From NCBI GenBank assembly GCA_963811255.1, contig CAWEQI010000002.1:62001-126000 (forward strand): a DNA stretch of 64,000 bases. The letters run 5' to 3'. Below, in pieces: positions 8,343 through 16,197 of this stretch (its first letter is position 1; every line of letters starts with the position of its first letter). The notes beneath the pieces were generated by a model, which did not search any database, had not been told where the DNA came from, and saw only the letters and a list, made by a program, of their open reading frames with translations. The DNA comes from Croceibacterium_B sp963811255 (GTDB lineage: Bacteria > Pseudomonadota > Alphaproteobacteria > Sphingomonadales > Sphingomonadaceae). A program made the position numbers and the translations under genes.

Positions 8343-9359
8343 TCACAGCCACTTCCAGCGCCGGAACAGCCACAGCTGCACCGCCAGGATCGCCGCGCAC
8401 AGCCCGACGACGACCCAGAACGCGTCCGGCTCGCCCGCCGCGTTCCCGGGAATGCCCGCGACGTTGATTCCCAGCAGCCCGGTGAGGAAGGTCAGCGGCA
8501 GGAAGATCGCCGCGACGATGGTCAGCTTGTAGGTCGTCCGCTCCGACGCCGCCAGCGCGCGCGAGCGCAGCTCGTCCATCAGCACCACCGCGCTTTCCTT
8601 GCTGATGTCGATGTCGTCGAGGAACCTCCGCAGCAGCGCGATCGTCTCGCCGATCTCGCGCCGGTCGTGGCCCTCGAACCAGTCGGGCGCGTCGCGGCTG
8701 ATCTCCTCCAGCGCCACATGCTGCGGCGCCATGTGCCGCTGCAGCGCGAGGCAGTTGCGGCGGATGGTCGAGATCTTCACCAGCATTGCATCGGGTTCGG
8801 CCTCTTCGGGTTCGAGGCTCTCGAGCCGGTCGATTTCCTGGTTCATGTCCACGATCGAGGCGTTCATCTTGCTGACCATGTGCTCGAGCAGCGTGGTGAC
8901 CAGCGCCGCGGCGTCGCGCGCCCCGCGCCCGGCATCGAGTTCGGCCATTGTCTCGCGCGGGGTCTGCAGCGGGAAGCGGCGCAAGGTGATCAGCCGGGTC
9001 CCGTCGCACCACAGTTGCAGGCTGACCATGTCCTCCGGCTCGGCGCCGGGGTTGAAGTTGATCCCGCGCAGGGTGGCAACCAGCGTATGGCCGTCGCGGA
9101 AGGCGCGCGGGCGGGTCTCGTCGCCGGTCAGCAGCTCGGCGGTCGGCTCGGGAATGTCGAGCATGTCCTCGAGCCATGGCTGCACCCCCTCCGCCGTGCG
9201 GCACAGATGCAGCCACAGCACTTCGCCGCCGGGAGCGGGCCGCCAGCGCTGCGCCTCCACCCAGCCGATCGGCCGCGCCCCGCCCTGGCCATCGAGCACC
9301 CGCCCGAACAGCAGCGGCCCTTCGTGCTGGACGTCGTCGGTGGAGCGCGGCTCGTGCAT
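8343..9359 (-). CDS. CorA/ZntB-type divalent cation transporter
   Basis: A 338-residue member of the CorA metal ion transporter superfamily. A large cytoplasmic N-terminal domain (about 1-270) with long charged helices is followed by two C-terminal membrane helices (about 277-297 and 312-330). The loop signature after TM1 reads TGLLGINVAGIPG, i.e. Gly-Ile-Asn in place of the Gly-Met-Asn of Mg2+-selective CorA. Such variation is common in ZntB-like members, which move Zn2+, so zinc or a less selective cation is more likely than Mg2+. It is convergent with the Crp/Fnr gene, with four bases between the stops. Confidence 0.88.
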   Translation of the reverse strand: MHEPRSTDDVQHEGPLLFGRVLDGQGGARPIGWVEAQRWRPAPGGEVLWLHLCRTAEGVQPWLEDMLDIPEPTAELLTGDETRPRAFRDGHTLVATLRGINFNPGAEPEDMVSLQLWCDGTRLITLRRFPLQTPRETMAELDAGRGARDAAALVTTLLEHMVSKMNASIVDMNQEIDRLESLEPEEAEPDAMLVKISTIRRNCLALQRHMAPQHVALEEISRDAPDWFEGHDRREIGETIALLRRFLDDIDISKESAVVLMDELRSRALAASERTTYKLTIVAAIFLPLTFLTGLLGINVAGIPGNAAGEPDAFWVVVGLCAAILAVQLWLFRRWKWL

Positions 9360-9367
9360 CGCGGCGG

Positions 9368-10165
9368 TTATGCCGCAAGCCGGCCCGCTTGCCTATAACC
9401 GCGCCGATACCCGGAACCCCGGCCATAGCGGTCCGACCGCGTGAGCGCCTGCCGCACCTTTGCGCGGCTCCGCTCGAGGTCGAACATTGCCACGGTGACG
9501 ATGAAAGAAGCGATGATCATGGCGAACTCGCCGCCGTCTTCGACGAACGCCCAGATGTTGGCCCACAGCGCGGTGTGGTGGCCGATCTCGTCGAGAGTAT
9601 CGACGACAACCCCGAAGAACCCCATGGCGAACACGCAGCCGACCAGGATCAGCGAATAGACCAGCGGCCGCAGGCGCGCCTGGCGCAATCCCAGCGCCAG
9701 GCCGGTCAGCCAGATCGCACAGATCGCCAGCGACACCACCGGTTCGCCGAGGTGCTGCCCGTCGATCGGCAGCCCGGCGGGCACCACCCGTCCGATCATC
9801 GGCGAGAGCCAGCCGCCGAGGTCCTCATGCACCTGCAGGGCGTCGTCGGCGGCGAGCCAGGCAAACAGCAGCGCGTTGACGAAATAGAGTGGTGAGCGGT
9901 CGCGCCACGCCATCAGCAGCAGCATCACGGCGGTTGCCGAGAGCAGCGAGTATTCGAGATACTCGCCGAAGCCCTCGTCGTTCGACAGGAAGAACTGCCA
10001 CGGCAGCTCTTCGCCGAGCACTTCGGCATAGCGGGCGGCGACGTCGAGCCCGACCAGCACTCCCGCGTAAGGCAGGATCAGCAGCGCCGCGCTGCGCAGT
10101 CCCGGCGCGAGCAGCACCTCCCGCGCGATCGCCGGCGCTTGCCGCAAGACAACCGCTGCCCGCAT
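9368..10165 (-). CDS. Polytopic membrane protein, unknown function
   Basis: A 265-residue integral membrane protein with roughly six hydrophobic segments (starting near residues 20, 60, 85, 150, 175 and 210) and a basic C-terminal tail rich in Arg and Tyr. I do not recognise the family. Acidic and histidine residues sit near helix ends (VHEDLGGWL, VVDTLDEIGHH, VEDGGEF) and could be functional. The ATG at 10165 is chosen because GGAGGT lies five bases upstream; a longer frame from a TTG at 10219 has no such site. It lies eight bases upstream of the ZntB-like gene on the same strand and is probably co-transcribed with it. Confidence 0.7.
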   Translation of the reverse strand: MRAAVVLRQAPAIAREVLLAPGLRSAALLILPYAGVLVGLDVAARYAEVLGEELPWQFFLSNDEGFGEYLEYSLLSATAVMLLLMAWRDRSPLYFVNALLFAWLAADDALQVHEDLGGWLSPMIGRVVPAGLPIDGQHLGEPVVSLAICAIWLTGLALGLRQARLRPLVYSLILVGCVFAMGFFGVVVDTLDEIGHHTALWANIWAFVEDGGEFAMIIASFIVTVAMFDLERSRAKVRQALTRSDRYGRGSGYRRGYRQAGRLAA

Positions 10166-10357
10166 CCTGGACCTCCCTGCGCCGTATCGCTGCAGCCCCA
10201 TCGCGCAGCCATCCGACAAGATAGCCCGGGGGGCCGTGCTCGCGGTTAAGGGCCAGGGTTAAGACCGCCTGACAGCGCTCCCTGTCACAAAGCGGGACAA
10301 GCGGGCCGCGCCGGGGTAAGACCCTTGCGCGCCGCTCCCAGGCGCGCGGAGAGGACC

Positions 10358-11851
10358 ATGGCCGAAACACCGGGCGCAACGGCGCCGCTGGGCTGCGATG
10401 TGCTGGTGGTCGGCGGCAGCCTGGTCGGGCTGTCGGCCGCCTGCTTCCTGGCGGCGCAGGGCGTGAACGTTCTGGTGATCGAGAAGCACGCCGGCACCTC
10501 GATCCACCCGCGCGCCGGCTACTTCCATATCGGCACGATGGAGGCCTATCGCCGGATCGGCCTCGAACCGGCGATCAAGCGCGCCTCCGAGGAACAATTC
10601 GGGCCGGCCGGCGGGATCAACGCGGTCGAATCGCTCGCCGGGCGCGAGCTGGCGAAGCACGTCCCCGACATCAATGCCGGGGTCGAGCCGTACAGCCCGT
10701 GCCGCCGCTTCTTCATGACCCAGCAGAGCCTCGAACCGCTGCTGCACGACCGCGCGCGGGAGCTGGGCGCCCGCCTCAGCTACGAGAGCGAGTTGATCGA
10801 TTTCGCGGACAACGGCGATCACGTCCTCGCCGAAGTGCGCGATCTCGACAGCGGCGAGACGCGCACCGTCCGCGCCCGCTACATGATCGCCGCCGACGGC
10901 AACCGCAGCCCGGTGCGCGAAAAGCTCGGCATCGGCATGAGCGGGCCCGGCTGGCTGTCGGACAGCCTGACGATCTACTTCAAGGCCGATTGCCGCCCGT
11001 GGCTCGAAGGTCGCCAGCTCGGGGTGATCTATGTCGTCAACGCCGACCAGCGCGGCTTCTTCCGCTTCGAGGCCGGCGGCACCCGCGGCTTCCTCGCGGT
11101 CAACACCCTCGGCGACCTCTCGCTGCCCGACGCCAAGCATGTCGCCAGCGATCTCAGCCCCGAACGCTGCACGGCCCTGGTCCGCTCGGCGGTCGGGGTG
11201 CCCGACCTCGAAATCGAAATCGAGGACATCGCAACCTGGAAAGCCGAAGCGGTCTGCGCCGACGCCTACCGCAAGGGCAACGTGTTCCTCGCCGGCGACG
11301 CCGCCCACGTGGTCCCGCCGACCGGCGGCTTCGGCGGCAACACCGGCGTGCAGGACGCCGCCAACCTCGCCTGGAAGCTGGCCATGGTGCTCAAGGGCGA
11401 GGCCGGCGAGGCGCTGCTCGACAGCTACGAAGCCGAGCGCCGGCCGGTCGGCCTGCTGACCGTCGAGCAAGCCTACGCCCGCTACATCCGCCGCGTGGTG
11501 CCCGAGGAGATCGACGACCAAACCCCCGAAATCCGCGACGAGCTGACCATGGAAATCGGCCAGTTCTACCGCTCGAACGCGATTATCGACGGCCGCCGCG
11601 AGGACGAGCCAGCGTGCATGCACCCGGACCAGACCCGCGGCCGGGCGGGTGCGCGCGTGCCACAAGCCTGGCTGGAGGACGGCCGCTCGACGCTCGACGT
11701 CGCGGCGAACGAGTCGATCTGGCTGCTTGGCCCGGAAGCGCCCGGGCAAGACGGCGTGCGGCTCTCCGCCGAAGCGGCAAAGCAATGCGGTATCGGCCCG
11801 GCGGGCGCGATGCTGGTGCGGCCGGACAGCTTCGTGGCGGAGGTGCGCTAA
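10358..11851 (+). CDS. FAD-dependent aromatic monooxygenase (PHBH fold)
   Basis: A 497-residue class A flavoprotein monooxygenase. The Rossmann motif is at the N-terminus (VVGGSLVGLSAACFLAAQG), the DG motif is AADGNRSPVR at about residue 180, and the GD motif is FLAGDAAHVVPPTGGFGGNT at about residue 310. The later helix VQDAANLAWKLAMVLKG is typical of phenol/polyketide hydroxylases that use NAD(P)H and O2 on phenolic rings. It ends with the short C-terminal domain closing on GAMLVRPDSFVAEV, as full-length members do, so it is complete. The substrate is unknown; no aromatic degradation genes are adjacent. The ATG at 10358 follows GGAGAGGACC. A palindrome and a foldback repeat follow it. Confidence 0.87.
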   Translation: MAETPGATAPLGCDVLVVGGSLVGLSAACFLAAQGVNVLVIEKHAGTSIHPRAGYFHIGTMEAYRRIGLEPAIKRASEEQFGPAGGINAVESLAGRELAKHVPDINAGVEPYSPCRRFFMTQQSLEPLLHDRARELGARLSYESELIDFADNGDHVLAEVRDLDSGETRTVRARYMIAADGNRSPVREKLGIGMSGPGWLSDSLTIYFKADCRPWLEGRQLGVIYVVNADQRGFFRFEAGGTRGFLAVNTLGDLSLPDAKHVASDLSPERCTALVRSAVGVPDLEIEIEDIATWKAEAVCADAYRKGNVFLAGDAAHVVPPTGGFGGNTGVQDAANLAWKLAMVLKGEAGEALLDSYEAERRPVGLLTVEQAYARYIRRVVPEEIDDQTPEIRDELTMEIGQFYRSNAIIDGRREDEPACMHPDQTRGRAGARVPQAWLEDGRSTLDVAANESIWLLGPEAPGQDGVRLSAEAAKQCGIGPAGAMLVRPDSFVAEVR

Positions 11852-11881
11852 TCCCTGTCGCCGAAACTCCAGCTCTTTGTC

Positions 11882-11902
11882 GCCCCGGACTTGTTCCGGG
11901 GC
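11882..11902. repeat. Hairpin repeat with CTTGT/ACAAG loop
   Basis: A perfect inverted repeat, GCCCCGGA and TCCGGGGC, around the five-base loop CTTGT (ACAAG on the other strand). The loop, but not the stem, matches the repeats around the GIY-YIG gene at 23-23.5 kb. It lies between the monooxygenase stop and a foldback element. It could act as a transcription terminator, though no T-run follows. Confidence 0.75.
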
Positions 11903-11928
11903 AAGGCTTTCCTTCGCCGGCGGTGAGC

Positions 11929-12042
11929 GGTGCATTTCGGCGATGCCTCAATGCACCCTACCCGATCACATCCGTCGGCCGGCGTAGGGTGCATTGAGCC
12001 GTGGCGAAATGCACCATCGGCGATCCATGCGTCCTACTTGCT
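11929..12042. repeat. Foldback repeat element, copy 2
   Basis: The second copy of the element at 4504-4618, in the same orientation. The left arm is 11929-11961 and the right arm about 11984-12015, separated by a 22-base loop; the arms pair over most of their length. A tail to 12042 is shared with copy 1. Together the two copies bracket the accessory stretch with the beta-lactamase, GNATs and monooxygenase. I see no obvious target-site duplication. Confidence 0.85.
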
Positions 12043-12234
12043 GCGCTTCTGATCACCGGGACGGCGTTGGTGATGGGCGGCTTCCGAATCGCGCATCTCT
12101 GCGATGCTCGGATCGATGTGCTCCACCTGTGCTCATACCCTCGAGAGGTCGACTTGATCTGTCACGAGATCGGGCCGGTCTTGCTGTTGCTCGGGCTGAT
12201 AGGAATCTGGCGATGCGTCGCCTCGCGCCTATAA
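12001..12234 (+). CDS. Possible small two-helix membrane protein starting inside the foldback repeat
   Basis: A 77-residue frame from a GTG at 12001. The first 14 residues or so are encoded by the tail of the foldback element. The rest has two hydrophobic segments (about residues 12-29 and 58-72) separated by a Cys/His-containing loop. Base composition is less GC-rich than the neighbours. There is no recognised family, no clear ribosome-binding site, and the start is arbitrary. It may be the remainder of a gene cut by the element, or not a gene. Confidence 0.25.
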   Translation: MAKCTIGDPCVLLAALLITGTALVMGGFRIAHLCDARIDVLHLCSYPREVDLICHEIGPVLLLLGLIGIWRCVASRL

Positions 12235-12272
12235 GTGATGACTAGGCTACCCGTGGCCAAGCGGAGGACCTA

Positions 12273-12713
12273 ATGCGCGCACAACCACTTATTGCTGTCA
12301 CCGATGTCGAAGCGAGCAGCCGATGGTATCAGCAGCTACTCGGCTGCAGCAGCGATCATGGCGGTCCCGTCTACGAGCGCCTTGTTTCGAACGGCGATCT
12401 CGTTCTGCAGCTTCATAGTTTCGACGTCGAGCATGATCATGGAGCAATCGGCGACCGTGCCGACCGGCCCTATGGCAACGGTGTGTTTCTGTGGTTTGAA
12501 ATCGATGATTTCGAGGAGGCCGTGAAACGGATCGCCGAGATGAACGCCGACGTTATCCTCCCTAAACACCGCAACCCTCCGCCACCGGAAGATGGCGGCC
12601 CCAATCACTGGGAGATTTGGCTCAGAGATCCGGATGGCTACGGGGTCGTTCTCTCGAGCCCAGACGGCTCGGCAGACGGCAGTTGGATTCCGCCGCGTCC
12701 AGATCGCGTCTGA
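12273..12713 (+). CDS. VOC family protein (glyoxalase/bleomycin-resistance fold)
   Basis: A 146-residue vicinal-oxygen-chelate protein. It shows two beta-alpha-beta-beta-beta modules: LIAVTDVEASSRWYQQLLG at the N-terminus and FLWFEIDDFEEAVKRI in the middle. The C-terminal NHWEIWLRDPDGYGVVLSSP carries the metal-ligand Glu of the family, and His53 (LQLHSFD) is a likely second ligand. The reaction is unknown; such small VOC proteins include dioxygenase-like and resistance proteins. GGAGGACC precedes the ATG. Codon use is less GC-rich than that of core genes nearby. Confidence 0.85.
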   Translation: MRAQPLIAVTDVEASSRWYQQLLGCSSDHGGPVYERLVSNGDLVLQLHSFDVEHDHGAIGDRADRPYGNGVFLWFEIDDFEEAVKRIAEMNADVILPKHRNPPPPEDGGPNHWEIWLRDPDGYGVVLSSPDGSADGSWIPPRPDRV

Positions 12714-13046
12714 ACTGGCGATCGGCTGCCGGTCGCAGGGGCGCAGTGTTCATCGCAAGTAGACGAGCATTTTCCTACTCGCCCCAAACCTGATACAGGC
12801 CGGCCGCGATAATTCACCATCCGTTCCCTGCCCGCCGCCGCGCCCCTGGCGAATCCCCGACGCGTCGCGCCTTGGCAAAATCGCCATGGCCAGGGCGAAC
12901 ATTGGGACCATTCGCCGCGCTCGGCCGTAACGCCGCCGCTCCCGAAGCGGCATGGCGAGGCGTTCGGCGGCGAAGCGCGTTTTTCGTCTGGACCGTGTTC
13001 CAGGTGTTCCATCCGTGTGAACTTCGTCAGCTGGCGAGGCGCTGAG
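12714..13046. other. Intergenic region upstream of ispG carrying a 37-bp repeat
   Basis: About 330 bases without a supported gene. The notable content is the 37-bp repeat at 12990-13026 ending 20 bases before the ispG start. The rest is GC-rich with no clear dyad or promoter I can defend. Confidence 0.5.
12990..13026 (+). repeat. 37-bp interspersed repeat, copy A (upstream of ispG)
   Basis: Identical over 37 bases to the reverse complement of 24145-24181. It contains GTGTTCCA twice with nine-base spacing (12994-13001 and 13003-13010) and then GTGTGAAC. In both places it sits in the same orientation relative to the downstream gene (here ispG, at 24 kb ruvA) and a short distance before the start codon. 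It could be a regulatory site or a dispersed repeat. Confidence 0.85.
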
Positions 13047-14174
13047 ATGAACGAAATCCGACCCTGGCGCACAATTCACCGGCGCCCGAGTCGCCAGATC
13101 ATGGTCGGCAACGTGCCGGTCGGCGGCGATGCGCCGATTACCGTGCAGACGATGACCAACACGCCGACCGAGGACGTCGGCGCGACGATCGACCAGATCA
13201 GGCGCTGCGAGGATGCCGGGGCGGACATCATCCGCGTCTCGTGCCCGACCGCCGCGGCCACCGAGCACCTCGACCGGATCGTCAAGGCGGCGCGCATCCC
13301 GATCGTCGCTGACATCCATTTCCACTACAAGCGCGCGCTCGAAGCGGCCGACGCCGGGGTGGCGTGCCTGCGGATCAACCCGGGCAACATCGGCTCGGCC
13401 GAGCGGGTCAACGAGGTGGTCAACGCCGCGAAGGCGAACGGCTGCGCGATCCGCATCGGGGTCAATGCTGGCAGCCTCGAGAAGGACCTGCTCGAAAAAT
13501 ACGGCGAGCCCTGCCCGGAGGCGCTGGTCGAGAGCGCGCTCGACCACATCAAGTTACTGCAGGACCGCGATTTCCACGAATTCAAGGTGGCGGTGAAGGC
13601 CTCCGACGTGTTCCTCGCGGTTGCGGCCTACATGCAGCTCGCCGACGCGGTCGACTGCCCGCTGCACCTCGGCATCACCGAGGCCGGCGGGCTGATCGGC
13701 GGCACGGTCAAGAGCGCGATCGGCATGGGCAACCTCTTGTGGGCCGGGATCGGCGACACGATCCGCGTCTCGCTCTCGGCCGAGCCGGAAGAGGAAGTGC
13801 GCGTCGGGTTCGAGATCCTCAAGGCGCTCGGCCTCAGGACGCGCGGCGTTCGGGTGGTCAGTTGCCCGAGCTGCGCGCGGCAGGGCTTCGACGTGATCCG
13901 CACCGTGCAGGCGCTCGAAGACCGGCTGCAGCACATCAAGACGCCGCTCTCGCTCTCGGTGCTCGGCTGCGTAGTCAACGGCCCCGGCGAGGCGCGCGAG
14001 ACCGACATCGGCCTGACCGGCGGCGGCGCCGGCAAGCACATGGTCTATCTCGCCGGCGTGACCGACCATCACGTCAAGGACGAGGACATGCTCGACCACA
14101 TCGTCGCGCTGGTCGAGGCCAAGGCGGCCGAGATCGAGGCGGCCGAGGCGGGCTTGGCCGAAGCGGCGGAGTGA
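13047..14174 (+). CDS. ispG: 4-hydroxy-3-methylbut-2-enyl diphosphate synthase
   Basis: A 375-residue IspG (GcpE), the [4Fe-4S] enzyme that converts methylerythritol cyclodiphosphate to HMBPP in the non-mevalonate isoprenoid pathway. The N-terminal TIM barrel shows PITVQTMTNTPTEDV and IPIVADIHFHYKRA. The C-terminal cluster domain shows VVSCPSCARQGFDV and the third cysteine in LGCVVNGPGEA. The ATG at 13047 is used; an in-frame GTG ten codons upstream would place its start across the 37-bp repeat. A 15-residue Glu/Ala-rich tail ends the protein. Confidence 0.95.
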   Translation: MNEIRPWRTIHRRPSRQIMVGNVPVGGDAPITVQTMTNTPTEDVGATIDQIRRCEDAGADIIRVSCPTAAATEHLDRIVKAARIPIVADIHFHYKRALEAADAGVACLRINPGNIGSAERVNEVVNAAKANGCAIRIGVNAGSLEKDLLEKYGEPCPEALVESALDHIKLLQDRDFHEFKVAVKASDVFLAVAAYMQLADAVDCPLHLGITEAGGLIGGTVKSAIGMGNLLWAGIGDTIRVSLSAEPEEEVRVGFEILKALGLRTRGVRVVSCPSCARQGFDVIRTVQALEDRLQHIKTPLSLSVLGCVVNGPGEARETDIGLTGGGAGKHMVYLAGVTDHHVKDEDMLDHIVALVEAKAAEIEAAEAGLAEAAE

Positions 14175-14216
14175 CGCTTTACTCCGCCTTAAGCGCGCCG
14201 GGCTACCCTCGCCGGC

Positions 14217-14735
14217 ATGAAAGGCTTCGCGTTCTCGGTCCTGGCGCTCGCCGCGGCGGTCGCGTTCCTGGCCCCGCACGGCCATGACGCCGCGATCCCG
14301 CCCGCGCCCGCCCAGGCGGTCGGCTCTGCCGATCACGCCAAGCCGCGCGACAAGCCGGCGTGGTACGGCGGAGCGATGGTGCTCGACCGCGCCGGCGACG
14401 GGCATTTCTACGCCACCGCGCGGATCGACACCGGCGATTACCATATGCTGGTCGACACCGGCGCCAGCGTGGTCGCGCTCACCGGCGACGATGCCGAGAA
14501 CATGGGTCTCAGTTGGGACCCCAGCGCCCTCGCTCCGGTGGCTCGCGGGGCGAGCGGCCCGGTGATGGGAGTGCCGGTCACGATCCCGGACATCGCGGTC
14601 GGCGACTTCGAGGCGCACAACGTGCAGGCGGTGATCGTCCCCGATGGCCTCCCCGTCTCGCTGCTCGGCCAGTCGTTCCTCCAGCACGTGCCCAACGTCC
14701 AGATTGCCGACGACAAGCTGACCCTGTCGAACTGA
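14217..14735 (+). CDS. Retropepsin-like aspartyl protease, TIGR02281-type, membrane-anchored
   Basis: A 172-residue protein with an N-terminal hydrophobic segment (about 4-20), a short linker and a single retropepsin-like domain. The active-site motif is MLVDTGASVVALT (about 77-89). A second family motif is PVSLLGQSFLQHVPNVQI near the C-terminus. The anchor places the domain in the periplasm, and the active form is expected to be a dimer, since only one DTG is present. The physiological substrate is unknown. The stop overlaps the ATG of the next gene (TGATG), implying coupling. Confidence 0.85.
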   Translation: MKGFAFSVLALAAAVAFLAPHGHDAAIPPAPAQAVGSADHAKPRDKPAWYGGAMVLDRAGDGHFYATARIDTGDYHMLVDTGASVVALTGDDAENMGLSWDPSALAPVARGASGPVMGVPVTIPDIAVGDFEAHNVQAVIVPDGLPVSLLGQSFLQHVPNVQIADDKLTLSN

Positions 14736-15478
14736 TGACGGTCGGCGGCTTCCTCCCCCGCCGCTGGCGCCCCACTCCCGAAATCGCGCGCCACGCCGAG
14801 GCGATCGCCGGCGTGCTCCATACCGCCCCGCTCGGGCCATCCGACGGCGGGCCGACGATCGTCTCGCTGCTCGGCACCGCCGACGTGCCGCCCTATCTCG
14901 TGGCGATCAAATCGTTTCACCGCCGGCTCGGCCGCGGGCGCCCGGCCATCGTCGATGACGGCTCGCTCACCGGCGAGGACCGGGCGATCCTCGCCCATCA
15001 CTGCGGCGATCCGGAAATCCTGCCGCACCAGGCCGTTCGCCGCGGAGCGTTTCCGGCCGGCGGCGCCTGGGCCTTGCTGCTGACGATCCTCGACCGCCGG
15101 GCCGGACAGTACTGGATCGCGCTCGACCGGCACACCGTGACGCTCGGCCCGGTGCCCGAGATCGCGGCGGCCGTCGCCGGCAACCGCAGCTTCACCGCCG
15201 CCCGCGCGGGGATCGCCGGCTTCGCGGCCGGAGGCGCCGGTCGAAGCCTGGCCGCTGCGTTCGCCGCCGGCCAGCCCGCCGACGCGACCGCGGCCGCCGA
15301 TTTCATCCTCGCCCGCGAACCCGAACCGATCGCCCTACCGCGCGCACGCTACGCCACCTCGGCGGGCGGATCGCGGCCGAAGAGCGCCGCGCTGGTGCAC
15401 TTCCCGGCTCCGCATCGCTTCGCCCCTGACGGCTACGCCGATGCCAGCGCGGCCGCGATCGCCGAGCTCGCCCGGTGA
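14735..15478 (+). CDS. Hypothetical protein, unknown function
   Basis: 247 residues, overlapping the protease stop by one base. I do not recognise a family. The sequence is Ala/Arg/Pro-rich with alternating strands and helices: TIVSLLGTADVPPYLVAIKSF, a SLTGEDRAILAHHCGD segment and WALLLTILDRRAGQYWIALD. There is no signal peptide or membrane helix, so it is probably cytoplasmic. Third positions are strongly G/C as in real genes here. Coupling to the aspartyl protease gene is the only hint of function. Confidence 0.65.
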   Translation: MTVGGFLPRRWRPTPEIARHAEAIAGVLHTAPLGPSDGGPTIVSLLGTADVPPYLVAIKSFHRRLGRGRPAIVDDGSLTGEDRAILAHHCGDPEILPHQAVRRGAFPAGGAWALLLTILDRRAGQYWIALDRHTVTLGPVPEIAAAVAGNRSFTAARAGIAGFAAGGAGRSLAAAFAAGQPADATAAADFILAREPEPIALPRARYATSAGGSRPKSAALVHFPAPHRFAPDGYADASAAAIAELAR

Positions 15479-15569
15479 GCATTCGGCTTGCCTCCGGTGC
15501 GGCACGCTTCGGCGTAGCGTCTCGCCGGTTCGTTTCCCGCCCTCGATGAAGGTGTGCTAAGCAGTGACC

Positions 15570-16193
15570 ATGGTTCGGGGCCTGAACAGGCGTTCGTTCA
15601 TCGCATCGGCGGCCGCCGCGACGGGCGCGCTCGCCCTGCCGGCGCGTCTGCCCGCGCAGCCGCTGACGGTCGACGCCGAGGGCGCCCGCATCCTCGGCAT
15701 CGCCCGTCGCGAGATCGCGCGCGGCGGCAGCGTGCTGTGGCGCCGCGACATCGCCGGGATCGCCGACTTCAGCCTGCGCTCGTCGCTGCCCCGCTTCCAC
15801 ATCGCCAATCTCGAAGCCGGCACGGTCAAGACCTACCTCGTCGCCCACGGGCTCGGCTCGGACCCCGAGCACGACGGCTGGCTGCACTGGTTCTCGAACG
15901 AGCCCGGCTCCAACGCCACCAGCCGCGGGGCCTACATCACCTACGACTGGTATCAGGGCAAATACGGCACCTCGATCCGCCTCGGCGGGCTCGAACCGAG
16001 CAACTCGAATGCCCTCGACCGCGCCATCGTCATGCACTCGGCCGAATACGCGACGCCCGAATTTGTCGCCGAGCACGGCGTGCTCGGCCGCTCAAACGGA
16101 TGCTTCGCGATGGCGCCCGACGATTTCATGTTCGCCCTGACGCAACTGTCGGGCGGGCGGCTGATCTACGCGGACAAGCTCTCGCTCGCCTGA
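15570..16193 (+). CDS. Murein L,D-transpeptidase catalytic-domain family protein (YkuD_2-like)
   Basis: About 207 residues. An N-terminal twin-arginine signal (NRRSFIASAAAA) is followed by a YkuD_2-type domain with the motif IVMHSAEYATPEFVAEHG and then LGRSNGCFAMAPDDF, where His and the Cys of GRSNGCF would be catalytic. The family acts on peptidoglycan, making 3-3 crosslinks or anchoring proteins, or has a related hydrolase role. ATG 15570 is chosen; a GTG two codons upstream (15564) is also possible. Its stop lies four bases from the stop of a second L,D-transpeptidase gene on the opposite strand. Confidence 0.85.
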   Translation: MVRGLNRRSFIASAAAATGALALPARLPAQPLTVDAEGARILGIARREIARGGSVLWRRDIAGIADFSLRSSLPRFHIANLEAGTVKTYLVAHGLGSDPEHDGWLHWFSNEPGSNATSRGAYITYDWYQGKYGTSIRLGGLEPSNSNALDRAIVMHSAEYATPEFVAEHGVLGRSNGCFAMAPDDFMFALTQLSGGRLIYADKLSLA

Positions 16194-16197
16194 CCGA

